Source of the DNA: Christensenella sp. UBA6880
Lineage (GTDB): Bacteria > Bacillota > Clostridia > Christensenellales > CAG-917
Direction of reading: 5' to 3'
DNA length: 33,972 nucleotides
NCBI GenBank assembly: GCA_002449145.1
Contig: DKCG01000034.1
Coordinates: forward strand, 1 to 33,972
Shown here piece after piece: positions 25,001 through 31,411 of the stretch. The first letter of the stretch is position 1. Each line of letters begins with the position of its first letter. The position numbers were made by a program, and so were the translations under genes. The notes below the pieces were generated by a model that was given only the letters and a program-made list of their open reading frames with translations, searched no databases and had not been told where the DNA came from.

Positions 25001-25100
25001 CGTTGGGTTTTGAGGGTAACAGTACCCCGTGAACAGTTGGAGGAAATGGTTTTGTTTTCCATTGGCTTCCAACTGCCACCCACTTGTAAACAGAACAAGC
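25001..25100 (+). ncRNA. Candidate structured RNA upstream of tRNA-Ser, unidentified class
   Basis: From the predicted start point the RNA can fold as a three-way junction: P1 TGGGT (25004-25008) with ACCCA (25078-25082); P2 GGGTA (25014-25018) with TACCC (25023-25027); P3 CAGTTGGA (25034-25041) with TCCAACTG (25068-25075), extended by AATGG/CCATT. A last hairpin CTTGT/ACAAG (25083-25099) follows. It lacks the SRP RNA core, and I match it to no known riboswitch. It could be a free small RNA or the 5' part of the tRNA-Ser precursor. Confidence 0.5.
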
Positions 25101-25111
25101 AATACTATTTT

Positions 25112-25204
25112 GGAGAAGTCGCCTAGTTTGGTCGAGGGCGCGCGACTGGAAATCGCGTAACCGTCAAAAGCGGTTCAAGAGTTCGAATCTCTTCTTCTCC
25201 GCCA
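25112..25204 (+). tRNA. tRNA-Ser (anticodon GGA), CCA encoded
   Basis: Acceptor arms GGAGAAG and CTTCTCC pair fully, with discriminator G and encoded CCA. Anticodon stem CGCGA/TCGCG with loop CTGGAAA gives GGA (25148-25150), reading UCC and UCU. The long variable arm AACCG/CGGTT and T arm AAGAG-TTCGAAT-CTCTT are those of a class II tRNA-Ser. An integrase gene begins about 200 bp downstream, so its 3' end is the likely phage attachment site. Confidence 0.97.
25160..25204. other. Probable attL of the prophage within the tRNA-Ser 3' end
   Basis: A tyrosine integrase gene pointing toward the tRNA and a composition change start immediately after tRNA-Ser. Phages of this type recombine in the T-arm to 3'-end part of a tRNA gene and restore it. 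The exact core cannot be set because the right end is outside the window. Confidence 0.55.
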
Positions 25205-25212
25205 TTTTTCAT

Positions 25213-25239
25213 AAAACCCTACTGTTTAGTAGGGTTTTT
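25213..25239 (+). terminator. Terminator after tRNA-Ser
   Basis: AAAACCCTACT (25213-25223) pairs with AGTAGGGTTTT (25228-25238), loop GTTT. If attL lies in the tRNA, this terminator is supplied by the prophage. Confidence 0.88.
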
Positions 25240-25302
25240 ACTTTTCTATTATTTGATTTTTCCTCTCGTTTCCCCCGTATTCCGCCCGTTTCCGCTGTGT
25301 TC

Positions 25303-25324
25303 TGTCACATATAGTGTCACATAT
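25303..25324. repeat. Direct repeat, possible integrase arm sites
   Basis: TGTCACATAT occurs at 25303-25312 and 25315-25324, a 12-bp period, between the presumed attachment core and int. Arm-type sites of tyrosine integrases have this placement. Confidence 0.4.
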
Positions 25325-25371
25325 TTTTTGCAAATTCTATGCCAATTTCGCACCAACAGTGGAGTAACAGA

Positions 25372-25396
25372 AAACCGCCGATTATCTCGACGGTTT
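25372..25396 (-). terminator. Possible terminator of the leftward lysogeny operon
   Basis: AAACCGCCGA and TCGACGGTTT (one mismatch) form a stem with loop TTATC; read leftward it is followed by a short T-run. It lies just after the int stop codon. Confidence 0.5.
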
Positions 25397-25410
25397 CAAA
25401 TAGGTTTGTT

Positions 25411-26511
25411 TTATAGAAGCGCGACGGCTTTGTATTTATCCGCTTCAACGTGGTGTGCATAAGTTTTTACCACCTGATCCAGCGTGTCACCGATAAGAGC
25501 GGCAATAACGCCAAAATTTACTCCTTGTGCCATTAAGAGCGACACGTACGAATGTCGAAGGTCGTGAATCCGTATTCTTTTTACACCGCTTTTCGTAATG
25601 GTTGATTCCATTTTAACCTGTATCGCATGTCTTGATGGCGGATTTGTAACGCCAAAGATAAAATCGTTTGATGCTTTATTTTTTTGATTCAACCATTCAT
25701 TCAATACGTTAAGTGCCTTTTGCGGAAGGGGAACATTTCGCGATTTGTAGTTTTTTGTTTCCGTAATTCTATAAGGTGTTCCGTCAAGCGTTTTTTGAGA
25801 GAATGTCGAATGCACATACAATTGTTTGCCATCGTAATCACAAATACGGAGTGCTTGTAACTCGCCGATACGGCATCCACTGTAATACAGAGTGGTGAAT
25901 AACGCCTTATATCGCAAATCATCAATAGAGTCAATGAAATGCGTAAATTCGTGTTCTGTCCATATTTGACGAGGTTCTTTATTATCGCGACGTTTTGGCG
26001 TTTTAACGCCTTTAAGCGCGTTCTCAATGCAGTAGTGTTCAACACACCAAGTATAGAATGACGAAAAGAAACTAAAAACCTTCATCAATGTTTTTTGTGA
26101 ATACGGTTTTCCGTTGTATGTTTTGCCCCAAAGCGTGTCAAGCCATTGAATTATATCCTGACGCCGTATGCTGTCAATGCTCTTGTCGCCGAAGTCATTC
26201 CATATATGCAACTTAAATATGTGGGTAATTTCATACATTGTGCTTTCTTTTACATTATATTGAATTGCGCCAAGATACGAGTTGAAAGCATCTTCAAATG
26301 ATACTTGCGATTTGCTGTTGTATTTCACGGGGACAGCAATATAATTTGCCATAAAATCAGTGTAGGCTTTTTTTGCGAGTGTTTTGGTTTTATAACCACA
26401 TAAACGTTTGTGCTTGCGCCCTTCGGGCGTAACGACATAGAAAAACACGTCGTAAACAGTGCCTTTCTTTGTTTCTCGCGGTTGGATGTTGTAGTTAAAA
26501 TTATTGTTCAT
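25411..26511 (-). CDS. int: Phage tyrosine integrase
   Basis: Site-specific recombinase for integration and excision. 366 aa: N-terminal arm-binding domain (AP2-like, about residues 10-60), SAM-like core-binding domain (about 70-165) and catalytic domain from about 185. Catalytic residues visible are R214 (GCRIGEL), a Lys near 253-256, H316 and R319 (HDLRH) and the nucleophile Y351. The position usually held by His or Trp in the LGH box is D342 (LIGDTLDQ), a variant seen in some phage integrases. The gene overlaps the preceding minus-strand gene by 11 nt, so translation is probably coupled. Confidence 0.95.
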   Translation of the reverse strand: MNNNFNYNIQPRETKKGTVYDVFFYVVTPEGRKHKRLCGYKTKTLAKKAYTDFMANYIAVPVKYNSKSQVSFEDAFNSYLGAIQYNVKESTMYEITHIFKLHIWNDFGDKSIDSIRRQDIIQWLDTLWGKTYNGKPYSQKTLMKVFSFFSSFYTWCVEHYCIENALKGVKTPKRRDNKEPRQIWTEHEFTHFIDSIDDLRYKALFTTLYYSGCRIGELQALRICDYDGKQLYVHSTFSQKTLDGTPYRITETKNYKSRNVPLPQKALNVLNEWLNQKNKASNDFIFGVTNPPSRHAIQVKMESTITKSGVKRIRIHDLRHSYVSLLMAQGVNFGVIAALIGDTLDQVVKTYAHHVEADKYKAVALL

Positions 26512-27187
26512 CGCTCAAACCTGTTTCGTACAAATTCCGAAAATCGAAGAGGGCAGAATATCTTTCCCCGCTTATATTATCAAAATTGTACTGAATATAT
26601 CCATCGAAGCCAACTTCGTGATGGGAGAGTTCAACACGTCCATCTCTGATTGCTTGCAATAGGAGCATTATAATGCTGTCGGCTGCAAATCGAGTTGCAC
26701 CATAAGGCTCAAACAATCCCATATAAATTGAACGCAGATGTGTCATCGTGGTCGTTTGATGATATGTCATGATATCTCCAATACACTTTGCGGCATTCTT
26801 CGTTCTATATAGCAATCCGGGCTTTAAGAACGAAACATATTCAATTTTTTCGATTGCACCGAGTTTATTAGTGTATATATCTAATTCAGCCGTGTACAAA
26901 CATTCTTTGCCTTCGTCACTCAAAAGCGTAACGCTTTTTTCTTTACCGTTTACACAGATTTTGGTAAAACTGCGAGACGTGTCTATTCTCCACATACTTT
27001 TGGGCAGGAATAGAATCGGGGTAGTATAATGAATCTTTTGAACACGACGAGGAAGTTTTTTCTGCAACGATGCGTGAATATCAAATTCTTTTTTCATCGC
27101 TTTGTAAAAAACATTCGGACTTCGTTTTTCTTGCAAGTCCTTAACTTCATCATCAAGATTCAATTCTTCAAACGGTGAATCAAACAT
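26501..27187 (-). CDS. Unknown 228-aa prophage protein between repressor and integrase
   Basis: Not recognised. The product is soluble, with no signal peptide or clear membrane segment. It has an acidic N-terminus (FEELNLDDEVKDLQEKR), a basic central part (KKLPRRVQK) and a predicted alpha/beta C-terminal half. AGGAG lies ahead of the ATG. It starts 12 nt after the repressor gene ends and overlaps int, so it belongs to the leftward operon expressed in the lysogen. Such a position often carries genes for superinfection exclusion, defence or repressor control; function here is open. Confidence 0.8.
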   Translation of the reverse strand: MFDSPFEELNLDDEVKDLQEKRSPNVFYKAMKKEFDIHASLQKKLPRRVQKIHYTTPILFLPKSMWRIDTSRSFTKICVNGKEKSVTLLSDEGKECLYTAELDIYTNKLGAIEKIEYVSFLKPGLLYRTKNAAKCIGDIMTYHQTTTMTHLRSIYMGLFEPYGATRFAADSIIMLLLQAIRDGRVELSHHEVGFDGYIQYNFDNISGERYSALFDFRNLYETGLSDEQ

Positions 27188-27199
27188 AACTTCCGCTCC

Positions 27200-27841
27200 T
27201 TATAGATTGACCTTATAACTACGGCAAACGCCGAGAATAAACGCTTCTTTGTTGTTTAGTTGCTCTTGTGTAATCGTGTAACTGTCTGCAAGTGGATTGT
27301 CCGCGCGCAACAAAATAGTGCCGTTAGATTGTGGATAATAGCGTTTAAGAGTGGCATATTCTCCGTCCATTGCAAACGCAACAATCTGTCCTTTTTCCGC
27401 CGTGTCTTGAATACGAATTATTGCAATCGAGCCGTCGGGGATTGTAGGGGACATGCTATCGCCTTGAACTCGAAGCATAAAATGTTGTCCGTCACCATAT
27501 TTTGCATCGGCAAATTCCCATTCACCATAATTGTTTTGATCGCAACATACGGGTTGTCCGGCGCGGATAATTCCGAGAACGGGCAGTTTTACATACGGTT
27601 CGACCGGGAAAACGTTGGCATAATCAAATGCTTTTGGTTGCTTATCATCCCAACCCATAAGGTAAGCGGGGGTAGTTTGCAAAGCCTTTGCAAGCGGCTC
27701 AAGAACGCTCGAAGGCATATCTTCAATGTCGTTACTCTCGTAACGATATACAGTCGCTCGATTTTTACCAAGTCTTTTAGCGAGTTCTGCGACCGACAAT
27801 CCAAGCTCTTCGCGGCGAGCGCGTATTCTATCTGATATCAT
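27200..27841 (-). CDS. CI-like repressor, XRE HTH plus S24 peptidase domain
   Basis: Keeps the prophage silent and self-cleaves after RecA activation. Residues 1-60 are an XRE helix-turn-helix (IRARREELGLSVAELAKRLG, then TVYRYESND). The LexA-like half has the cleavage site A94-G95 (RAGQP), nucleophile S129 (GDSMSPT) and K166 (TLKRYY). The frame also has an ATG 15 nt earlier (27856), but GGAGAAG lies between the two and fits the later ATG. It diverges from the Cro-like gene across about 170 bp of operators. Confidence 0.93.
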   Translation of the reverse strand: MISDRIRARREELGLSVAELAKRLGKNRATVYRYESNDIEDMPSSVLEPLAKALQTTPAYLMGWDDKQPKAFDYANVFPVEPYVKLPVLGIIRAGQPVCCDQNNYGEWEFADAKYGDGQHFMLRVQGDSMSPTIPDGSIAIIRIQDTAEKGQIVAFAMDGEYATLKRYYPQSNGTILLRADNPLADSYTITQEQLNNKEAFILGVCRSYKVNL

Positions 27842-27862
27842 AGTATTCTTCTCCATATTTGT

Positions 27863-27890
27863 ATTATATCATAATATTGCAAAAATGCAA
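27863..27890 (-). promoter_or_regulatory. Leftward repressor promoter
   Basis: On the minus strand TTGCAT (27890-27885) and TATAAT (27868-27863) are 16 bp apart. The -35 box lies inside operator 1, so the repressor or Cro could shut it off. Transcription would begin near 27856, almost at the upstream in-frame ATG. Confidence 0.65.
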
Positions 27891-27892
27891 CA
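27876..27892. promoter_or_regulatory. Operator 1 (CI/Cro)
   Basis: ATTGCA-N4-TGCAAC (27876-27891), an inverted repeat over the leftward -35 region. It fits the shared consensus TGTYGCA-N4-TGCRACA at all but the outermost bases of one arm. Confidence 0.65.
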
Positions 27893-27915
27893 ACTTTTCA
27901 AAAAAATGCAAAAAA

Positions 27916-27933
27916 TGTTGCAAAAATGCGAAT
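27916..27933. promoter_or_regulatory. Operator 2 (CI/Cro)
   Basis: TGTTGCA (27916-27922), spacer AAAA, TGCGAA (27927-27932). It lies just upstream of the rightward -35 box. An additional isolated half-site TGCAAA is at 27907. Confidence 0.65.
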
Positions 27934-27939
27934 TTACTA

Positions 27940-27968
27940 TTGACAAAACGCTTTTGCGGGTGTAAGTT
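27940..27968 (+). promoter_or_regulatory. Rightward early promoter (PR-like)
   Basis: Perfect TTGACA (27940-27945), 17-bp spacer and TAAGTT (27963-27968), with a TG just before the -10 box. It reads the Cro-like gene and the early operon and is bracketed by operators 2 and 3. Confidence 0.75.
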
Positions 27969-27972
27969 ATAT

Positions 27973-27992
27973 GTGTCGCACAAATGCAACAA
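27973..27992. promoter_or_regulatory. Operator 3 (CI/Cro)
   Basis: GTCGCA (27975-27980), spacer CAAA, TGCAAC (27985-27990), lying at the presumed rightward transcription start. Confidence 0.7.
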
Positions 27993-28010
27993 TAAAACAA
28001 GGAGTGGAAC

Positions 28011-28223
28011 ATGATAAACAAAAAATTGTTACTGTACAAAATTGCCGAAAAAGGGCATTCGGTCAAAGAAATCTCTGTTGATATAGGCGTAAATCCATCT
28101 ACGTTCTATAGAAAAATTGAGAAAAATACGTTTACTTGTGCCGAGGTCACAAGTATTGCAAACAATTTATCTTTAACTGCCCAAGAGATCATGGATATTT
28201 TTTTTGCAAATCGTGTCGCATAA
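28011..28223 (+). CDS. Cro-like small HTH protein
   Basis: 70 aa, first gene of the rightward operon. The helix-turn-helix is at about residues 15-40 (HSVKEISVDIGVNPSTFYRKI), with NLSLTAQEIMDIFF after it. Position opposite the CI-like gene with shared operators argues for a Cro-type repressor that favours lytic growth. AAGGAG precedes the ATG. Its stop codon lies inside operator 4. Confidence 0.85.
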   Translation: MINKKLLLYKIAEKGHSVKEISVDIGVNPSTFYRKIEKNTFTCAEVTSIANNLSLTAQEIMDIFFANRVA

Positions 28224-28231
28224 GTGCGACA
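28214..28231. promoter_or_regulatory. Operator 4, perfect palindrome inside the early operon
   Basis: TGTCGCATAAGTGCGACA: two perfect 7-bp arms around TAAG. It sits over the end of the Cro-like gene and the beginning of the next, about 250 bp from the promoter, a place suited to a roadblock or DNA loop. Confidence 0.75.
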
Positions 28232-28244
28232 AATTAAAGAAAAA

Positions 28245-28448
28245 ATGACACTTGAAGAACGTGAGCAAATATTAAGTAAGGACATTTTGTCCGTCAAGGA
28301 TGTCGCAAAACTTTTAGGACAGTCGGAAAAATATGCAAGCGAGATTATGTGCAACATCAAACAATCTCTTCGCAATCCACGAACTTCGGAACGCGGCAAA
28401 CTACATACCCAAGACTATTTGGACTTTTACAGATTAGAGAGGAAATAA
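28245..28448 (+). CDS. Excisionase-like HTH protein
   Basis: 67 aa from ATG 28245; an upstream in-frame GTG at 28224 would add 7 residues but has no ribosome binding site and overlaps the operator. DILSVKDVAKLLGQSEKYASEIMCNI resembles the winged-helix start of excisionase and MerR-like DNA-binding proteins, and GKLHTQDYLDFYRLE a following wing and helix. It may be Xis for the integrase or an early regulator. Confidence 0.72.
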   Translation: MTLEEREQILSKDILSVKDVAKLLGQSEKYASEIMCNIKQSLRNPRTSERGKLHTQDYLDFYRLERK

Positions 28449-28450
28449 AA

Positions 28451-28615
28451 ATGAACATGATTATCAAAGGAAATCCCAACCAAGTTTATAGCGAACTTAA
28501 AAAACTCGAACGTATTTACGGAGAGAACGAGCAGATGGCGGTTGTTATCGCCGACAGCAAATTAAGCTTTCATCCCATTATGGCACAAGCATTAAGAGGA
28601 ATTATCAAATTTTAA
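28451..28615 (+). CDS. Small unknown phage protein
   Basis: 54 aa beginning MNMIIKGNPNQVYSELKKLERIYG. AGAGGAAA supports ATG 28451; a longer frame upstream overlaps the previous gene and is not used. The product is a short alpha/beta protein with no recognised domain. Confidence 0.7.
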   Translation: MNMIIKGNPNQVYSELKKLERIYGENEQMAVVIADSKLSFHPIMAQALRGIIKF

Positions 28616-28625
28616 GGAGAGAAAA

Positions 28626-29093
28626 ATGGCAAGTATTTACGAAATTGACCAACAAATTATGCAATGCATCGATTTTGAAACAGGAGAAATAGTTGATGCA
28701 GAAAAACTCAACGCGCTTCAAATCGAAAAAGACAAGAAGATAGAAGGAATCGCTTGTTGGATTAAGAACCTTAACGCCGAAGCGCAAAACATCAAAGCAG
28801 AAGAGCAGGCACTTGCAGAACGCAGAAAAGCCAAAGAAAACAAAGCAGAGCAGTTGAAGCAATATCTTTCAGACATTCTCGAAGCAATGCCGTTTGAAAG
28901 TGCGCGTGCAAAAATCACCTTCCGAAAATCAACAGCAGTCAATATCACGGATGAAAGCAAACTTGCAGACGCATTCAAAAAGAGCGAAACGGTCGTCAAA
29001 ATCGATAAGAAAGCAATCGGTGACGCACTGAAACTCGGTGAAATCGTAGACGGAGCAGAACTCGTCGAAAATCAAAACATTCAAATCAAATAA
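28626..29093 (+). CDS. Siphovirus Gp157-family protein
   Basis: 155 aa with the family plan: N-terminal helix (IYEIDQQIMQCIDFETGEIVD), a long charged coiled coil (about 45-85, NLNAEAQNIKAEEQALAERR) and the C-terminal strand region ARAKITFRKSTAVNI with VDGAELVENQNIQIK. Gp157 proteins are early phage proteins encoded beside recombinases; function is unproven. AAGGAGAG before the ATG. Confidence 0.85.
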   Translation: MASIYEIDQQIMQCIDFETGEIVDAEKLNALQIEKDKKIEGIACWIKNLNAEAQNIKAEEQALAERRKAKENKAEQLKQYLSDILEAMPFESARAKITFRKSTAVNITDESKLADAFKKSETVVKIDKKAIGDALKLGEIVDGAELVENQNIQIK

Positions 29094-29107
29094 CAGGAGA
29101 GGGAAAT

Positions 29108-29869
29108 ATGGACGTATTCAGACCTTTAAGAGCAGATGAGTTGGAGTGCCGCGTCAATGTTATCAATGAAAGCGGTTTCACAATCTTAATTTACAAAGAC
29201 GCAAGGTGCGATCAGAACGTTCTCGATGAAACAGTTGGCAAAATGAATTGGCAGCGCGACCACAAAGAAATTAAGGGCAGCGTGTATTGCGGAGTGGCAA
29301 TTTGGGATGACAACAAAAAGCAATGGATTACCAAGTGGGATTGCGGCGCAAAAAGCAACACGGAGAAAGAGAAAGGCGAAGCATCGGATAGCTTCAAGCG
29401 TGCGTGTGTCAATTGGGGTATCGGCAGAGAACTCTATACAGCACCATTTATTTATATCAAGGGTAACACGCAAAAGAACAGCAAAGGCAAAGACGTTCCG
29501 ACATTTAGACGGCTTGAAATCAGCAAAATCGAATACGAGAACGGCAAGATAACGCAACTTGAAATCTTGGGCGACGGAATGTTGATATTCACTTACGGCA
29601 AGAAAGGCGCTCATACGCAAAATGACGAACACAAGATTCAACCCAAACAGCAAGTCGAGAACAAAGATGAACTCACGATTGACAAGGCTTACGGGCTTAC
29701 TACGACCAAAGGAAAGATGTATGGCGAATTGAGCGATAACCAACTCCAATACATAGTAGATAAATCGGTGAGCGCAATGTACAGAAAGGCTGCGCAAATG
29801 ATTCTTGACGATAGAAAGGCATCGGAAGATTTAATGCCGTTGGAAGGCGAAGAAGGGTTGCCCTTTTAA
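29108..29869 (+). CDS. Rad52/Sak-like single-strand annealing protein
   Basis: 253 aa. The Rad52-family core is visible in KGSVYCGVAIW, WDCGAKSNTEKEKGEASD and FKRACVNWGIGRELYTAPF (about residues 91-115). Such phage proteins anneal complementary strands during replication-linked recombination. The C-terminus ends GEEGLPF after an acidic stretch, like the tip of SSB that recruits host proteins. No ssb gene is seen next to it. AGGAGAGG before the ATG. Confidence 0.85.
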   Translation: MDVFRPLRADELECRVNVINESGFTILIYKDARCDQNVLDETVGKMNWQRDHKEIKGSVYCGVAIWDDNKKQWITKWDCGAKSNTEKEKGEASDSFKRACVNWGIGRELYTAPFIYIKGNTQKNSKGKDVPTFRRLEISKIEYENGKITQLEILGDGMLIFTYGKKGAHTQNDEHKIQPKQQVENKDELTIDKAYGLTTTKGKMYGELSDNQLQYIVDKSVSAMYRKAAQMILDDRKASEDLMPLEGEEGLPF

Positions 29870-29879
29870 GGAGTAAGTA

Positions 29880-30413
29880 ATGATTAAATTCAAAGGCACT
29901 TTCGACAGAATAGTGAAGCTTGCGGATGGAACGGGCATCGTATCTTTTGTAACTGCTGACAAGAACGCAATCGAGGAATTGTCAAAATTGGACGGAACGA
30001 TTGCTCAAAAAGTCGAAGTCAAAAAGTTCACAGAGAAAAGAAGCCTAAATGCAAATGCATACTTTCATCTCCTCGTAGGGAAAATAGCCGAAGTTATGAA
30101 GCTGCCTATGTCGGAAGTGAAACGGAAAATGGTTTTTGACTATGGCACACAACTCGGTGCATTCAGAGCAGAAGCAACAGTTCCTCTTGAAGCGGCATTT
30201 ACATATTTTCAAATCATCCGAGAAAGCAAAGGAACAAAAAGACCGTGTGTCGATGTGATTGTGTGGAAACCCACACACGCGCTCGATAAGGCGGAAATGG
30301 CACGGCTTATAGACGGCGTTGTTGAAGAAGCAAAACAGCTTGGAATCGAAACGAGAACGCCAAACGAAATAGCAGACATGCTTAATTTATGGGAGCAAGA
30401 AGATGAACTATAA
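29880..30413 (+). CDS. NinB-like early phage protein (tentative)
   Basis: 177 aa. The stretch EKRSLNANAYFHLLVGKIAEVMKLPMSEVKRKM matches the common pattern of NinB-like and neighbouring recombination-associated phage proteins in Firmicutes. The C-terminal part includes PCVDVIVWKPTHALDKAEMARLIDGVVEEAKQLGIETRTPNE, also typical. It lies next to the annealing protein as expected. Biochemical role unproven. AAGGAG before the ATG; its end overlaps the next gene by 11 nt. Confidence 0.6.
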   Translation: MIKFKGTFDRIVKLADGTGIVSFVTADKNAIEELSKLDGTIAQKVEVKKFTEKRSLNANAYFHLLVGKIAEVMKLPMSEVKRKMVFDYGTQLGAFRAEATVPLEAAFTYFQIIRESKGTKRPCVDVIVWKPTHALDKAEMARLIDGVVEEAKQLGIETRTPNEIADMLNLWEQEDEL

Positions 30414-30981
30414 GGAACGAGAGATTCAAAACAGAAAACGCATAACCGAAGCGTTCGGTGAAATCACAGAGAACAGCGGAATATACGTTTTCGTCAGACA
30501 TGAAGGCGGTTTTAAGTACGGATATGGCGGACAAGCAAAGCACTTGCAGACGCGCATCGCGCAACATCTTGACGGATACGACAGCCATATAGATTTGAGC
30601 ATCAAGAAACACGGATTATACAACAAAGAAACGTGTCCTCATGGGTGGCGCGTGTTGTGGGAAGAAGTGCCAATTGAATATCTTGACGAAGCCGAAACGG
30701 CATACATACAGGCTTTTGCATCGCAAGGCTATCAAATGCTTAACAAGACGAGTGGCGGACAAGGCGAGGGAAAATATGGAATAGCGCCCAACAAACCGTC
30801 AAAAGGCTACAGAGATGGCATCGCGCAAGGAGAAAAGAATATCCGAAGACAAGTTGCAATTTTGTTTGAAAAATACCTTGATGTGACAATAAAAGGAAGC
30901 TCAAACAAAACAAAGGAACGCAAACTTGCAGAGTTTCAAGAGTTCTTAAAAGGGGTGGAACATGGACAAGAGGAAGTATGA
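30403..30981 (+). CDS. GIY-YIG endonuclease-like protein
   Basis: 192 aa. The fold motifs are SGIYVFV and FKYGYGGQAKHLQTRIAQHL (GIY and YIG-type elements with the catalytic Arg), then a Glu in LDEAETAYIQAF and an Asn in YQMLNKTSGGQGEG. The C-terminal 70 residues are basic. It may be a homing-type nuclease, or a resident phage nuclease involved in recombination or replication. It is coupled to the genes on both sides by overlaps. Confidence 0.8.
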   Translation: MNYKEREIQNRKRITEAFGEITENSGIYVFVRHEGGFKYGYGGQAKHLQTRIAQHLDGYDSHIDLSIKKHGLYNKETCPHGWRVLWEEVPIEYLDEAETAYIQAFASQGYQMLNKTSGGQGEGKYGIAPNKPSKGYRDGIAQGEKNIRRQVAILFEKYLDVTIKGSSNKTKERKLAEFQEFLKGVEHGQEEV

Positions 30982-31411
30982 GTATTTGCGCAGGCTTGCA
31001 GCGCTCAAAGACGCAACGGACGACAACTTCGACAAGACTGTATTCGATATCTTGTGCAGAGCGTATCAAGCCTTCTTGCTTGGAAAACGAGCCGATAAGT
31101 TTGTTTCAAAAGAGGAGTTGTTGAAAACACTTTCAAACCTCGGATTGCTTACATCGAGAACGCCCGGAAAACTGCCCGACGATAGAAAGCTTCGCAATAC
31201 ATGCAGAAGCCTTCTCAAAAAGGGATATCCGATTATGGCGACAAGCACGTCGGCAGGGTACTTTATCGCAGAGAGCATTGAGGAAGTCCAAAAACCGATG
31301 AACGAGAACCATAAGCGTGCTATTGAGATTTTGGCGGCGGAACGCGGATATAAACGCTCTATGCAGTTTATGCTCGGACAATTACAGATAGGCGGTGAGA
31401 GCAATGGCTGA
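30962..31411 (+). CDS. Winged-helix-like phage protein, function unknown
   Basis: 149 aa. After a helical start, FVSKEELLKTLSNLGLLTSR, DDRKLRNTCRSLLKKGYPIMAT and AGYFIAESIEEVQKP suggest a winged helix with the hairpin wing GYPI...GYF seen in small phage replication-module proteins. It overlaps the GIY-YIG gene by 20 nt and the replisome organizer by 8 nt. Confidence 0.65.
   Translation: MDKRKYEYLRRLAALKDATDDNFDKTVFDILCRAYQAFLLGKRADKFVSKEELLKTLSNLGLLTSRTPGKLPDDRKLRNTCRSLLKKGYPIMATSTSAGYFIAESIEEVQKPMNENHKRAIEILAAERGYKRSMQFMLGQLQIGGESNG

Noticed and set aside
25001..25100. SRP RNA (4.5S) as identity of the RNA before tRNA-Ser
   Set aside because: The locus would fit, since SRP RNA often lies near tRNA-Ser, but the conserved GGAAG/AGCAGCC core and GNRA loop are absent.
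25046..25126. 26-codon frame after GGAGG running into tRNA-Ser
   Set aside because: The Shine-Dalgarno to ATG spacing is only about 2 nt, the frame overlaps the tRNA, and the bases are used in the P3 stem of the RNA candidate.
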